Origin: an uncultured Ruminococcus sp.
GTDB lineage: Bacteria > Bacillota > Clostridia > Oscillospirales > CAG-272
Direction of reading: 5' to 3'
NCBI GenBank assembly: GCA_902795355.1
Contig: CADBKZ010000008.1
Span: 33,862-97,861 of the forward strand
Length of the DNA: 64,000 nucleotides
The translations under genes were made by a program, and so were the position numbers. Every line of letters begins with the position of its first letter. The stretch's first letter is position 1. The notes below the pieces were generated by a model. It did not search any database. It was not told the origin of the DNA and worked only from the letters and a program-made list of their open reading frames with translations. Of this stretch, positions 33,149-40,701 are shown piece after piece.

Positions 33149-33275
33149 GATGAAGAGTAAGAAAACGGGCGTTGGGCGAATCGGTTCGCCTGCCAGTGCC
33201 GCGGGGACGGGGAGTTGCCGCGCGGACGAAAACGGCTTTGACCGTTGCGGTTCGTTTTCTGCATCCCGCTTCATA
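33149..33275 (+). ncRNA. Tetrahydrofolate (THF) riboswitch, folT leader
   Basis: The leader shows the conserved pieces of the THF-I aptamer in order. ATGAAG (33150-33155) plus AGTAAG on the 5' side; a GGCGAA-loop-TTCGCC hairpin; the CCAGTGCC and GGGGAGTTGCC segments; and the 3' signature TGCATCCCGCTTCAT (to 33274). P1 is ATGAAG/CTTCAT; the next helix is AGAAAACG/CGTTTTCT. The downstream genes are a folate ECF transporter subunit and folC, exactly the expected regulon. Recognition is from memory of the consensus; a covariance model search would settle it. Confidence 0.85.
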
Positions 33276-33301
33276 GAGCAACACAAGACAGGCGAACGCG
33301 G

Positions 33302-33344
33302 TTCCCCCTTTTGTTCTGCGATATGATCTGCGGAAAAGGGGGAA
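33302..33344 (+). promoter_or_regulatory. Ribosome-binding-site hairpin (expression platform of the THF riboswitch)
   Basis: TTCCCCCTTTT (33302-33312) pairs with AAAAGGGGGAA (33334-33344), which is itself the ribosome-binding site of folT (ATG at 33349). The hairpin would hide the site, so control is probably at translation; no T run follows in the non-coding part. Confidence 0.7.
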
Positions 33345-33348
33345 TTTT

Positions 33349-33936
33349 ATGATTTCAAAGGCAAAAGCTCGTCGGAAAGCAGCATATCATCTGCGTGCGA
33401 TGACCGTTACCGCCGTGATGACTGCGCTGGCCGTTGTGTTGGAGCGTTTTTTGGCTGTCAACACACAGGTGATCAAAATCGGATTCAATTTTATCCCCAT
33501 CGCGTTTGTCGCAATCCTTTATGGGCCATTCTATGCCGCTGTTGCCGCCGCGCTCGCCGACCTGATCGGTGCGCACATTGTGCAAACCGGAGCTTTTTTT
33601 CCGGGCTTTACCTTGACCGCCGCTGTTTGCGGATTGCTTTTTGGTTTGTTTCTTTGGCGGGCGTTTCGCAGAAACCATCCGTTTCTTTGGATTCTGCCGC
33701 CGGTTTTGCTGAATAATTTGGTGGTTGGTCTGCTTGTAAACACGCTGTTAATCAGTCTGTATTTTTCATCAAAAGGGTTTTGGACGCTGTTTTGGGTTCG
33801 ATTGTCCACGCAATATGCAATTCTGATTCCCGTTCAACTCATCCTTTTGCCTGTTCTCATTCGCGTTTGTCGTCCGCTATACGGGCGAGTGGAACAAACG
33901 ATATCGGATCAAAAAGACACGAAAGGCACGCCATGA
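33349..33936 (+). CDS. folT: Folate ECF transporter S component
   Basis: 195 residues, six predicted helices, with the ECF S-component start (MTVTAVMTALAVVLERFLAV) and IGFNFIPIAFVAILYGPFYAAVAAALADLIGA, the usual contact region for the shared energy-coupling module. FolT binds folates and needs the EcfAA'T module, which is not in the window. THF riboswitch control upstream supports the substrate. Codon use looks slightly more AT-rich than the neighbours. The stop overlaps folC. Confidence 0.92.
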   Translation: MISKAKARRKAAYHLRAMTVTAVMTALAVVLERFLAVNTQVIKIGFNFIPIAFVAILYGPFYAAVAAALADLIGAHIVQTGAFFPGFTLTAAVCGLLFGLFLWRAFRRNHPFLWILPPVLLNNLVVGLLVNTLLISLYFSSKGFWTLFWVRLSTQYAILIPVQLILLPVLIRVCRPLYGRVEQTISDQKDTKGTP

Positions 33937-35210
33937 CATATTCCGAAGCACTGACCTATATTCATTCCGTTTCATGGAAAGGAAGTCGCCCAGGGCTTTC
34001 CCGCATTACGGAGCTTTGCCGCCGCTTGGGAGACCCACAGCGCGGAACGCGGTTTATCCATGTGGCGGGGACGAACGGAAAAGGTTCGTTTTGCCGCATG
34101 CTTGCGGGGATCCTCTCCGCCGCCGGATACCGAACGGGGCTGTTTACCTCGCCGTTCGTCAAACGCTTCAACGAGCGCATGATGGTCGATAACGTTGAAA
34201 TTCCGGACGACGACCTCGCCCGCGACACCGAAACCGTCCGCGCGCTTGCTGACGCCATGGCGGACAAGCCCACCGAGTTCGAGCTGATCACCGCCATCGG
34301 GTTTGTTTATTTCCGGCGGATGGGGTGCGACGTCGTCGTGCTGGAATGCGGCATGGGCGGCCGGCTCGATTCCACCAACGTGGTCGAATCGCCGCTCCTC
34401 TCGGTGGTCACGGGCATCGACCTTGACCACACGGCCTACCTCGGCAACACCGTGGAAGCAATCGCCGCCGAAAAGGCCGGTATTATAAAGGAAGGAAGTC
34501 CCTGCCTTTGGGGCGGGGAAAACGAGGCGGCCCGCCGCGTGATCGAAGCGGCGGCTCTCGCCAAAAACGCGCCGTTCCGCACGACCGATACGTCGCGCCT
34601 GCGGGTCAGGTCGCTGACGCTCGGCGGCACCCTGTTTGATTGCGGCGGGTATTCGGACCTGCGCCTTTCCCTGCTGGGGACCTACCAGCCGCGCAACGCC
34701 GCAACCGTTCTGACCGCTGTGGAAATTCTGCGGGACGAGGGACTTTCCGTTCCCGAGCGGGCGATCCGCGAGGGGCTGGCCTCGGCCGTTTGGCCAGCGC
34801 GCTTCGAGCTGCTCCGCCGCGACGACCCCGTAATCCTCTACGACGGCGGGCATAACCCGCAGGGGGTGCGGGCGGCAACCGCGAGCATCCGCGCCTATTT
34901 CCCCGCCGGAAAGGTCAACCTTCTCTCCGGCGTAATGGCGGATAAGGACTACGGCGGAATGATTGAAACGCTCGCTCCCGTTGCGGCGCGGGTATTCACC
35001 GTTACGCCGGACAACCCCCGTTCGCTCCCCGCGGCCGACTACGCCGCCCGATTTGCGGAACGGAAGGTTCCCGCGCGGGCGTTCGGCAGCGTTCCCGAAG
35101 CGCTTGCCGCCGCAATTGCGGACAGCCGCGAAAACAACCGCCCGCTGATTTGCCTCGGTTCCCTTTACCTCTACGCGGAATTGCTCTCGGCGCTCGCCGC
35201 CGCGGAGTAA
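33933..35210 (+). CDS. folC: Folylpolyglutamate synthase / dihydrofolate synthase
   Basis: 425 residues from ATG 33933 (ATGA overlap with folT). Mur-ligase-type fold: P-loop HVAGTNGKGSFCRMLAGIL (about 45-63), the family loop LFTSPFVKRFNERM, metal-binding region AIGFVYFRRMGCDVVVLECGMGGRLDSTN, TGIDLDHTAYLG and ILYDGGHNPQGVRA near 300. It adds glutamate to folates (and possibly dihydropteroate), trapping imported folate in the cell. Co-expressed with FolT under the THF riboswitch. Confidence 0.94.
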   Translation: MTYSEALTYIHSVSWKGSRPGLSRITELCRRLGDPQRGTRFIHVAGTNGKGSFCRMLAGILSAAGYRTGLFTSPFVKRFNERMMVDNVEIPDDDLARDTETVRALADAMADKPTEFELITAIGFVYFRRMGCDVVVLECGMGGRLDSTNVVESPLLSVVTGIDLDHTAYLGNTVEAIAAEKAGIIKEGSPCLWGGENEAARRVIEAAALAKNAPFRTTDTSRLRVRSLTLGGTLFDCGGYSDLRLSLLGTYQPRNAATVLTAVEILRDEGLSVPERAIREGLASAVWPARFELLRRDDPVILYDGGHNPQGVRAATASIRAYFPAGKVNLLSGVMADKDYGGMIETLAPVAARVFTVTPDNPRSLPAADYAARFAERKVPARAFGSVPEALAAAIADSRENNRPLICLGSLYLYAELLSALAAAE

Positions 35211-35326
35211 CCCCGCTTTGGGGGCGGCCGTTCGGCTTCGGCACGGTTTCGCGTGTTCCGGCCGCCTGTCCCGCCGGTTTTTCGGGCAACGCCGCGCAAT
35301 TGTGATGTTGCCCGAAAGCCTGCAAA

Positions 35327-35368
35327 CGTGAGTTCGAAACCATCCTCACGAAAAACAAAACTACGGAG
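35327..35368 (+). ncRNA. Candidate preQ1-I riboswitch in the queT leader
   Basis: CGTGAG (35327-35332) pairs with CTCACG (35345-35350) around the loop TTCGAAACCATC. An A-rich strand (AAAAACAAAACTA) then leads into CGGAG, the ribosome-binding site of queT. This is the small H-type pseudoknot layout of preQ1-I: P1, a loop containing ACC that can pair with the GG of CGGAG, and an A-rich third strand. The downstream gene is a queuosine-precursor transporter. If correct, bound ligand hides the ribosome-binding site. Bases differ from the commonest consensus, so this is a strong candidate, not a proven one. Confidence 0.6.
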
Positions 35369-35375
35369 AAAAAGC

Positions 35376-35882
35376 ATGAAAAACACAACACACACCCGAA
35401 TCCTGTTCATCGTTCAGGCGGGGGTTATCGCCGCGCTCTACGTGGCCTTGACCCATCTTTCCAACCTTGCCGGCCTCGCAAGCGGCGTAATCCAAGTCCG
35501 CGTTTCGGAAGCGTTCTGCGTTCTCGCGTTCTTCACCCCCGCCGCGATCCCGGGCATGGCGATCGGTTGCTTTCTCGCCAACCTGACCACCGGCTGCATC
35601 TGGGCGGACATCCTCTGCGGCACGCTCGCGTCGCTTCTCGGGGCGCTTGGCGGCCGGCTGCTGCGAAAGGTCTCGGTCTGGCTCGTCCCGCTCCCAACGG
35701 TGCTCGCAAACGCGATCATCGTCCCGTTCGTCCTGAAATACGCCTATGGCTTTGAGGACGCTTGGTGGTTCATGTTCTTAACGGTGGGCGCCGGCGAGAT
35801 CATTGCCGCCTATGTTCTGGGAATGATCCTGTACTTCGCCCTGCGCAAAACGGGCGACCGCATATTCCGCTTGGATCGCTGA
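35376..35882 (+). CDS. queT: QueT family queuosine-precursor ECF transporter S component
   Basis: 168 residues, about five membrane segments, with the QueT pattern AGVIAALYVALTHLS (start), GVIQVRVSEAFCVLAFFTPAAIPGMAIGCFLANL and LTVGAGEIIAAYVLGMILYFAL. The family supplies preQ0/preQ1-type bases for queuosine in tRNA and couples to a shared ECF module. ATG 35376 has CGGAG 8 bases upstream, within the candidate preQ1 riboswitch. Confidence 0.9.
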   Translation: MKNTTHTRILFIVQAGVIAALYVALTHLSNLAGLASGVIQVRVSEAFCVLAFFTPAAIPGMAIGCFLANLTTGCIWADILCGTLASLLGALGGRLLRKVSVWLVPLPTVLANAIIVPFVLKYAYGFEDAWWFMFLTVGAGEIIAAYVLGMILYFALRKTGDRIFRLDR

Positions 35883-35912
35883 TCCGGCGACCCGCAAAGA
35901 AAGGAGACGCGC

Positions 35913-37130
35913 ATGGAACCGTTATTTCTCCCGAACGGCGCGAAATTCGCGCTGGAACGTCTGGAATCCCGCGGCTATGAAGCCTATGTCGTGGGCGGTT
36001 GCGTGCGCGATTCTCTGCTCGGCCTTTCGCCCCACGATTGGGACCTGACCACCAACGCCACGCCCGACGAAACCGCCGCCGCGTTTTCCGACTGCCGCCT
36101 GATCGACTACGGAAAAAAGCACGGAACGGTCACGGTCCTTTTCCATGGCGAACCGCTGGAAATTACCACATACCGCTTGGACGGCGTTTATACCGACAAC
36201 CGCCACCCCGCCTCGGTTACGTTTTCCAAAACGCTCGCGGACGATCTTGCCCGCCGAGATTTCACCGTGAACGCCATGGCCTACCACCCCGCGCGCGGGC
36301 TGGTGGATCTGTTCGGCGGGGCGAACGATCTTGCCCGCCGCGCGATCCGCTGCGTGGGAAACGCCGAAACGCGGTTTGAAGAGGACGGGCTGCGCATTCT
36401 GCGCGCCGTTCGCTTTGCTTCCGCGCTGGATTTTTCCTTGGAGCCGGAAACCGGCCGCGCGGTGCATGCCCGCGTTGCCCTGCTGGATCATATCGCCCGC
36501 GAGCGCATCCGCGAGGAGTGGAACAAACTGCTCCTCGGAAAGTCGCCCGCAAAGATCCTCTCCGCCTACCCCGACGTGGCCGCCCGCGCGATTCCCGCGT
36601 TTGCGGGAGCGGGTCGGGTTGATCCGGCCGCGCTGTCCGCCGCGCCGAACGACCTGATCATCCGGCTCTCCGTTCTGTTTCACGTCTATCTGTCCAAAGA
36701 AAACCGCTTGGAAACGGCGGACCGCGCCATGCGCGACCTGCGCTATGATAACGCCGCGCGGGAAGAAACGCTTGCCGTTTTGGAATTGGCCGGAGCGGAC
36801 ATGGACCCCGCCGAGGCAGCCGTTCGCCGCTTGCTGGTTTCGCATGCGCCGCAAACGCTGAAACGGGCGTTGGAAGCCAAACGCTGCCTTGGGATCCCCT
36901 TCCCCGAAAAAATTCCCGCCGTTCTCGAAACAGTCCTCGCGCGCGGCGACTGCGTTGCCCTGCGCGATCTCGCGGTGAACGGTCGGGATCTGATGAACGC
37001 CGGAATCCCCGCGGGAAAACCCGTTGGGGCGGTTCTGAACCGCTTGTTTGAAGCGGTTGTGGAGGGCGATCTTCCCAACCGAAAAGACGCCCTGCTGCGC
37101 GCCGCGGCCGACATGCGGCGGCCGGAGTAA
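35913..37130 (+). CDS. cca: CCA tRNA nucleotidyltransferase
   Basis: 405 residues from ATG 35913 (AAGGAG upstream). Class II nucleotidyltransferase motifs: YVVGGCVRDSLLG, HDWDLTTNATPDE (catalytic DxD), LEITTYRLDG, RRDFTVNAMAYHP, RFEEDGLRILRAVRFA and ERIREEWNKLLLGK. It adds or repairs the CCA end of tRNAs without a template. A C-terminal HD domain is not evident at this length. Placed just after queT, so two tRNA-related genes may share a transcript. Confidence 0.95.
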   Translation: MEPLFLPNGAKFALERLESRGYEAYVVGGCVRDSLLGLSPHDWDLTTNATPDETAAAFSDCRLIDYGKKHGTVTVLFHGEPLEITTYRLDGVYTDNRHPASVTFSKTLADDLARRDFTVNAMAYHPARGLVDLFGGANDLARRAIRCVGNAETRFEEDGLRILRAVRFASALDFSLEPETGRAVHARVALLDHIARERIREEWNKLLLGKSPAKILSAYPDVAARAIPAFAGAGRVDPAALSAAPNDLIIRLSVLFHVYLSKENRLETADRAMRDLRYDNAAREETLAVLELAGADMDPAEAAVRRLLVSHAPQTLKRALEAKRCLGIPFPEKIPAVLETVLARGDCVALRDLAVNGRDLMNAGIPAGKPVGAVLNRLFEAVVEGDLPNRKDALLRAAADMRRPE

Positions 37131-37157
37131 GGAGACGCCCGCGTTGCGCGGCGTCCG

Positions 37158-37192
37158 AAAAAGACCCTCTCCCGATCCGGAAAGGGTCTTTC
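37158..37192. terminator. Bidirectional terminator between cca and the HIT gene
   Basis: AAAAAGACCCT (37158-37168) pairs with AAGGGTCTTT (37182-37191), with A/T runs on both sides. An imperfect GACGCC...GGCGTC hairpin lies just before it. Confidence 0.8.
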
Positions 37193-37211
37193 GCGCTTCA
37201 AAAGCGGTCGG

Positions 37212-37550
37212 TCACGCCATCCGGTCGGGCAGTTTGCGCCCGCCGAGCAGGTGAAAATGCAGGTGTTTTACGGTCTGGCAGGCGTCGTCCCCGCAATTGG
37301 AGATCACGCGGTAACCATTCGTCAGCCCCTCGGCCGCCGCCGCTTTCGGAATCGCCTCGAAAATGCGCGCCACCGCCGCGCTGTTCTCCGCGGTTACGCC
37401 ATCCATGCTCGGAATGTGGGTTTTCGGAACCAGCAGCACGTGGACCGGCGCCATGGGGTTAATGTCGCGGAACGCGTAAACCGCGTCGTCCTCGTACACC
37501 TTTTGGGAAGGGATGCTCCCTTCGATGATCTTGCAAAACAGACAGTCCAT
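37212..37550 (-). CDS. HIT family nucleotide hydrolase
   Basis: 112 residues, typical size. CLFCKIIEG at the start (CxxC), FRDINPMAPVHVLLVPKTHI and the catalytic histidine triad HLHFHLLGG at about 95-103. It belongs to the Hint-like branch that splits adenosine phosphoramidates and similar nucleotides. AAGGAG precedes the ATG. It has its own perfect promoter (37580-37608) and diverges from the FkbM gene. Confidence 0.95.
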   Translation of the reverse strand: MDCLFCKIIEGSIPSQKVYEDDAVYAFRDINPMAPVHVLLVPKTHIPSMDGVTAENSAAVARIFEAIPKAAAAEGLTNGYRVISNCGDDACQTVKHLHFHLLGGRKLPDRMA

Positions 37551-37579
37551 TTTCTGTCTCCTTTCATTCGGTTGATTTC

Positions 37580-37608
37580 ATTATAAAACTTTTTTCCGCA
37601 ATTGTCAA
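37580..37608 (-). promoter_or_regulatory. Perfect consensus promoter of the HIT gene
   Basis: Minus strand TTGACA (37603-37608), 17-base spacer, TATAAT (37580-37585), with a leader of about 20 bases. Confidence 0.85.
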
Positions 37609-37647
37609 CCGTTTTCCGGCGGAAATTCTCAAAAAGGAAACGCAGCC

Positions 37648-38757
37648 ATGTTGGAAACGCTTTGGAACATCCCCGATTTGTGGGAGCGGCTTTCGGCCGA
37701 GCGCCGGACGATTCTGCTTTACGGGATGGGCAACGGCGCGGATAAGATCCTGCGCGTTTGCGCCGAAAAAAATATTCCCGTGGCGGGCGTGTTCGCGAGC
37801 GACGGTTTTGTTCGCGGGCAGAGCTTCCGCGGCATGCCCGTTCGCCGCTGGGCGGACATGAAAGCGATGTACGGCGCGGAAAACACGGTTGTGCTGATGG
37901 CGTTTGCCTCGTCGCGCCCCGAAGTGCTGGAAAACGTTGCGCGTATCGCATCGGAGACCACGCTTCTCGCGCCCGACGTCCCCGTTTTCGGCAAGGGGCT
38001 GTTCGACCGCGCCTTTGCCGTTGCCCACCGCGCGGAACTTCTTGCCGTGCGGGAATTACTTTCGGACGGCGAATCCCGCCGGATCTTCGATCTGGTTCTG
38101 CGCTACAAGCTCTCGGGCGAAATCTCCTGCCTTTTGGAAGCGGTGAGCGCCCCGAAAGAGGTCCTGCAAAACGTCCTGCGCCCCGAGCGCATCAAAACGG
38201 CCGCCGACCTCGGCGCGTACACGGGCGATACCGTTCGCTCGCTGGCCGCCGTTGCGCCGAACCTCGAAACCGTTTACGCCATGGAACCCGACGCGCGGAA
38301 TTTCCGGAAATTGAGCGACTATGCCGAGGCCGAATCCCGTTTCCGCGTGCTTCCCGTTTGCGCCGCGGCATGGAACGCGAAAACCGAACTGACCTTTGAC
38401 GCGGGCGGGAACCGAAATTCCTCGGCTATTGCTAATCGCTCGGCCGTGCTTTCCGGCCGCCCCGCGCGGGCGCGGACGGTGCGGGCTTTGCCGCTCGACC
38501 GCGCGGTTGGGAACGGACGGATCGACTTTATTAAATACGATGTGGAAGGCTCGGAGCGCGAGGCGATTGAGGGTTCGCGGAACGTGATTCTGCGCGACTG
38601 CCCGACCCTGTTGGTCTCGCTCTACCACCGCACCGAGGATCTGTTTGCCCTGCCCCTGTTCCTGCGGCGCGAATTTCCCTTTTACCGCCGTTTTTTCCTG
38701 CGGCGCGCGGCGGGCGTTCCCGCATGGGATCTGAACCTTTACGTTCGCGAAGATTGA
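37648..38757 (+). CDS. FkbM-family methyltransferase with N-terminal Rossmann-like domain
   Basis: 369 residues in two parts. The first (about 1-120) has a nucleotide-binding-like ILLYGMGNGADKILRVC and a short alpha/beta fold. The second (about 185-365) is a SAM-dependent methyltransferase: AADLGAYTGDTVRSLAAVAP (motif I), VYAMEPDARNFRKL, ARTVRALPLDRAV and IDFIKYDVEGSEREAIEG, the FkbM signature. Such proteins O-methylate sugars or natural products, often on the cell surface. The Nudix gene follows 12 bases later. Substrate unknown. Confidence 0.8.
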   Translation: MLETLWNIPDLWERLSAERRTILLYGMGNGADKILRVCAEKNIPVAGVFASDGFVRGQSFRGMPVRRWADMKAMYGAENTVVLMAFASSRPEVLENVARIASETTLLAPDVPVFGKGLFDRAFAVAHRAELLAVRELLSDGESRRIFDLVLRYKLSGEISCLLEAVSAPKEVLQNVLRPERIKTAADLGAYTGDTVRSLAAVAPNLETVYAMEPDARNFRKLSDYAEAESRFRVLPVCAAAWNAKTELTFDAGGNRNSSAIANRSAVLSGRPARARTVRALPLDRAVGNGRIDFIKYDVEGSEREAIEGSRNVILRDCPTLLVSLYHRTEDLFALPLFLRREFPFYRRFFLRRAAGVPAWDLNLYVRED

Positions 38758-38769
38758 GAGGATTTTGCC

Positions 38770-39240
38770 ATGAAAATGACCACGCTTTGCTATTTGGAGC
38801 GGGGCGACTCCTACCTGCTCCTGCACCGCACCAAGAAAGAACGCGACGAAAACCGCGACAAGTGGATCGGCGTTGGGGGAAAGTTTGAAGAGGGCGAAAG
38901 CCCCGAGGATTGCCTGCTCCGCGAGGTGAGGGAGGAAACGGGGCTGACCCTGACCGACTACCGCTACCGCGGCATTGTGACCTTTGTTTCGGACGTTTCC
39001 CCCTGCGAATACATGCACTTGTTCACCGCGAGCGGCTGGACAGGCGAGGAACGGGCTTGCGACGAGGGCGACCTTGCATGGATGAAAAAAAGCGCGTTTG
39101 CCGCGCTTCCCATGTGGGCAGGGGATCGCGTTTTTCTGGACCTGTTAGAACGAAACGTTCCCTTTTTCTCCTTAAAGCTCGTCTATCGCGGCGAATCGCT
39201 GGCAGAGGCCGTTCTGAACGGGAAACCGATTGCTCCTTGA
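38770..39240 (+). CDS. Nudix hydrolase, MutT-like (8-oxo-dGTP diphosphatase type)
   Basis: 156 residues with a complete Nudix box at about 37-59: GKFEEGESPEDCLLREVREE followed by TGL (G-x5-E-x7-REVxEExG). The start MTTLCYLERGDSYLLLHRTKKERD and the region WIGVGGKF match bacterial 8-oxo-dGTP diphosphatases. It would clean oxidised nucleotides from the pool, but other nucleoside diphosphate substrates are possible. GAGAGGA precedes the ATG; it is co-transcribed behind the FkbM gene. Confidence 0.88.
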   Translation: MKMTTLCYLERGDSYLLLHRTKKERDENRDKWIGVGGKFEEGESPEDCLLREVREETGLTLTDYRYRGIVTFVSDVSPCEYMHLFTASGWTGEERACDEGDLAWMKKSAFAALPMWAGDRVFLDLLERNVPFFSLKLVYRGESLAEAVLNGKPIAP

Positions 39241-39261
39241 TCCGTTCTCGTGTGGCAAAAA

Positions 39262-39289
39262 CCCGTTTTTTACCACACGGTATGCAAAT
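39262..39289 (+). repeat. Dispersed 3'-end element, copy d
   Basis: CCCGTTTTTTACCACAC then GGTATGCAAAT, starting 21 bases after the Nudix stop, same direction. Confidence 0.6.
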
Positions 39290-39314
39290 AACAACAAATC
39301 CTTCCCTGTGTATG

Positions 39315-39388
39315 CCCTTTTGAAAGGGTGAAAGTTTGGGGGCGGGGAAACTTTTTCTTGCGAAAAAAGTTTCCCCGCCCCCAAGGTC
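39315..39388 (+). repeat. Dispersed hairpin repeat, copy i (also terminator of potABCD)
   Basis: CTTTTGAAAGGGTGAAAG then a long hairpin (39336-39356 with 39363-39384: TTGGGGGCGGGGAAAC and its complement) ending in AAGGTC. Copy ii at 46994-47061 (opposite strand) has the same flanks but different, still complementary stem bases. Here the hairpin also lies just after potD on the minus strand and probably terminates that operon. Confidence 0.75.
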
Positions 39389-39402
39389 TTTCTTGTCAGA
39401 TT

Positions 39403-40701
39403 TTAATCGTACAGCTTTGCCCAACGGCGGCGGCGCACAATGTGGTAAACCGCCAGCGCAATCAGCGCGGCCAGAATGATTCCGCAGAGAATATAGATTC
39501 CGCGGCCGATCGAGCTTTCCACTTTCAGCTCTTCCCAAAGGTCGTTGAGCAGGGTCAACCGCTCGTCGGAAAGGTTGAGGTAGGCCGAGGACGGCACGCC
39601 GGAAGCCATATCGCCGTACAGGATCTCCATAGCGTCCTCGTGTACCTCTTCCATTACCGCGCGATACTCCGCCAGCTCCTCAAGGTATTCTCCGTCCGTT
39701 TCAATGTAATCGAGGTCAAGCGGAGAAGCATAGTAGGTATACGCGGCGTTCGCAAACGCAATGTCGGGGCGGCACATGAAGTTGATGTACAGCTCGGCAA
39801 GCTCGGGGCTGTACGCGTTCGACGGAACGCACATGGCGTCCACATAGCTGTTGGTGCCTTCTTTCGGGTAGAAGAACGCGAGGTCGTCGTTGTCCTCGTA
39901 CATGGAGAGAAAGTCGCCCGCGTAGTACGCGGCAATGGCCGCCGAACCGCTCTTCATTTTGTTGAAGATCTCGTCCATAACGTAGCCCTGCACAATCTCT
40001 TTCTGCCCTTTGAGCAGGTCGAGGGCCTCTCTCCATTGCGCCTCGGTGGCCTCGTTCACATCGTAGCCGAGGTAATAGAGCGCGGTGCCGAACGCGTCGC
40101 GGCTGTTGTTGAATTGCAGAATGTCGCCGCGGTAGTCGGTTTCGGGGTCGAACATCAGTTTCCAGCTTCCAATGGCTTCCTCGTCCTCTTCCACAATCGC
40201 GGAATTGTAGATAACGCCGATCATGCCGTAGAAATACGGGATGGAATAGGTGTTGCCGTCCTGCGGCTCGTAATAAACGTTTTCGCCCTTGAAGTCGTCG
40301 GAGATGTACCTGTAATTCTCCATCACTTCCATGTTGAGCGGGCGCAAACGCCCTTCCGCAATCATGCGCTGGATCATGTAGTCCGAGGGGATCAGAACGT
40401 CGTAAATCGCCGCCCCGCTGCTGACTTTGGCATACATATCCTCGTTCGAGGAGAAGGTGGAGTAGTTCACCTTAACGTTTCTGCCCAGCTCTTCGCGGCA
40501 ATATTTCTCGAACTCTTTGTTCACGTTCACCGTGCCGTCGAACCCATCCGAAATGTATTCGCCCCAATTGTAAACATAGAGCGTTTCCTGCTTGCCCTGC
40601 GCGGGGGTGCTGCCGGCGTTCTTCCCGCAGGAAGCGAGCGACAGGCAGAAAACCGCCGCCATTGCCGACAAAAGCAGGACCGAAAGAATCCGTTTCATCA
40701 T
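39403..40701 (-). CDS. potD: Polyamine ABC transporter substrate-binding lipoprotein with C-terminal membrane helix
   Basis: 432 residues from ATG 40701 (ATGA overlap with potC). Lipoprotein signal LSLASC (Cys about 25). The binding domain is PotD-like: TLYVYNWGEYISDGF, YDVLIPSDYMIQRM, YSIPYFYGMIGVIYN, WKLMFDPETDYRGDILQF, AYYAGDFLSMYEDNDDLAFF and DAMCVPSNAYSPELAELYINFM. After the normal end there is a coil (NDLWEELKVESSIGRG) and a membrane helix (IYILCGIILAALIALAVYHI) with a basic tail. It delivers spermidine/putrescine to PotBC. The extra helix is unusual: the protein would be held at both ends. Confidence 0.9.
   Translation of the reverse strand: MMKRILSVLLLSAMAAVFCLSLASCGKNAGSTPAQGKQETLYVYNWGEYISDGFDGTVNVNKEFEKYCREELGRNVKVNYSTFSSNEDMYAKVSSGAAIYDVLIPSDYMIQRMIAEGRLRPLNMEVMENYRYISDDFKGENVYYEPQDGNTYSIPYFYGMIGVIYNSAIVEEDEEAIGSWKLMFDPETDYRGDILQFNNSRDAFGTALYYLGYDVNEATEAQWREALDLLKGQKEIVQGYVMDEIFNKMKSGSAAIAAYYAGDFLSMYEDNDDLAFFYPKEGTNSYVDAMCVPSNAYSPELAELYINFMCRPDIAFANAAYTYYASPLDLDYIETDGEYLEELAEYRAVMEEVHEDAMEILYGDMASGVPSSAYLNLSDERLTLLNDLWEELKVESSIGRGIYILCGIILAALIALAVYHIVRRRRWAKLYD

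Noticed and set aside
32945..33284. In-frame upstream extension of galK to a 626-residue protein
   Set aside because: It would cross abrB in another frame and the promoter region; ATG 32684 has its own ribosome-binding site and the galactokinase motif spacing is right from there.
35327..35350. TTCGAAA in a stem-loop, resembling a tRNA T-arm
   Set aside because: The flanking bases do not form a 5-bp T-stem, and no acceptor, D or anticodon arms are present. It fits a preQ1-type leader better.
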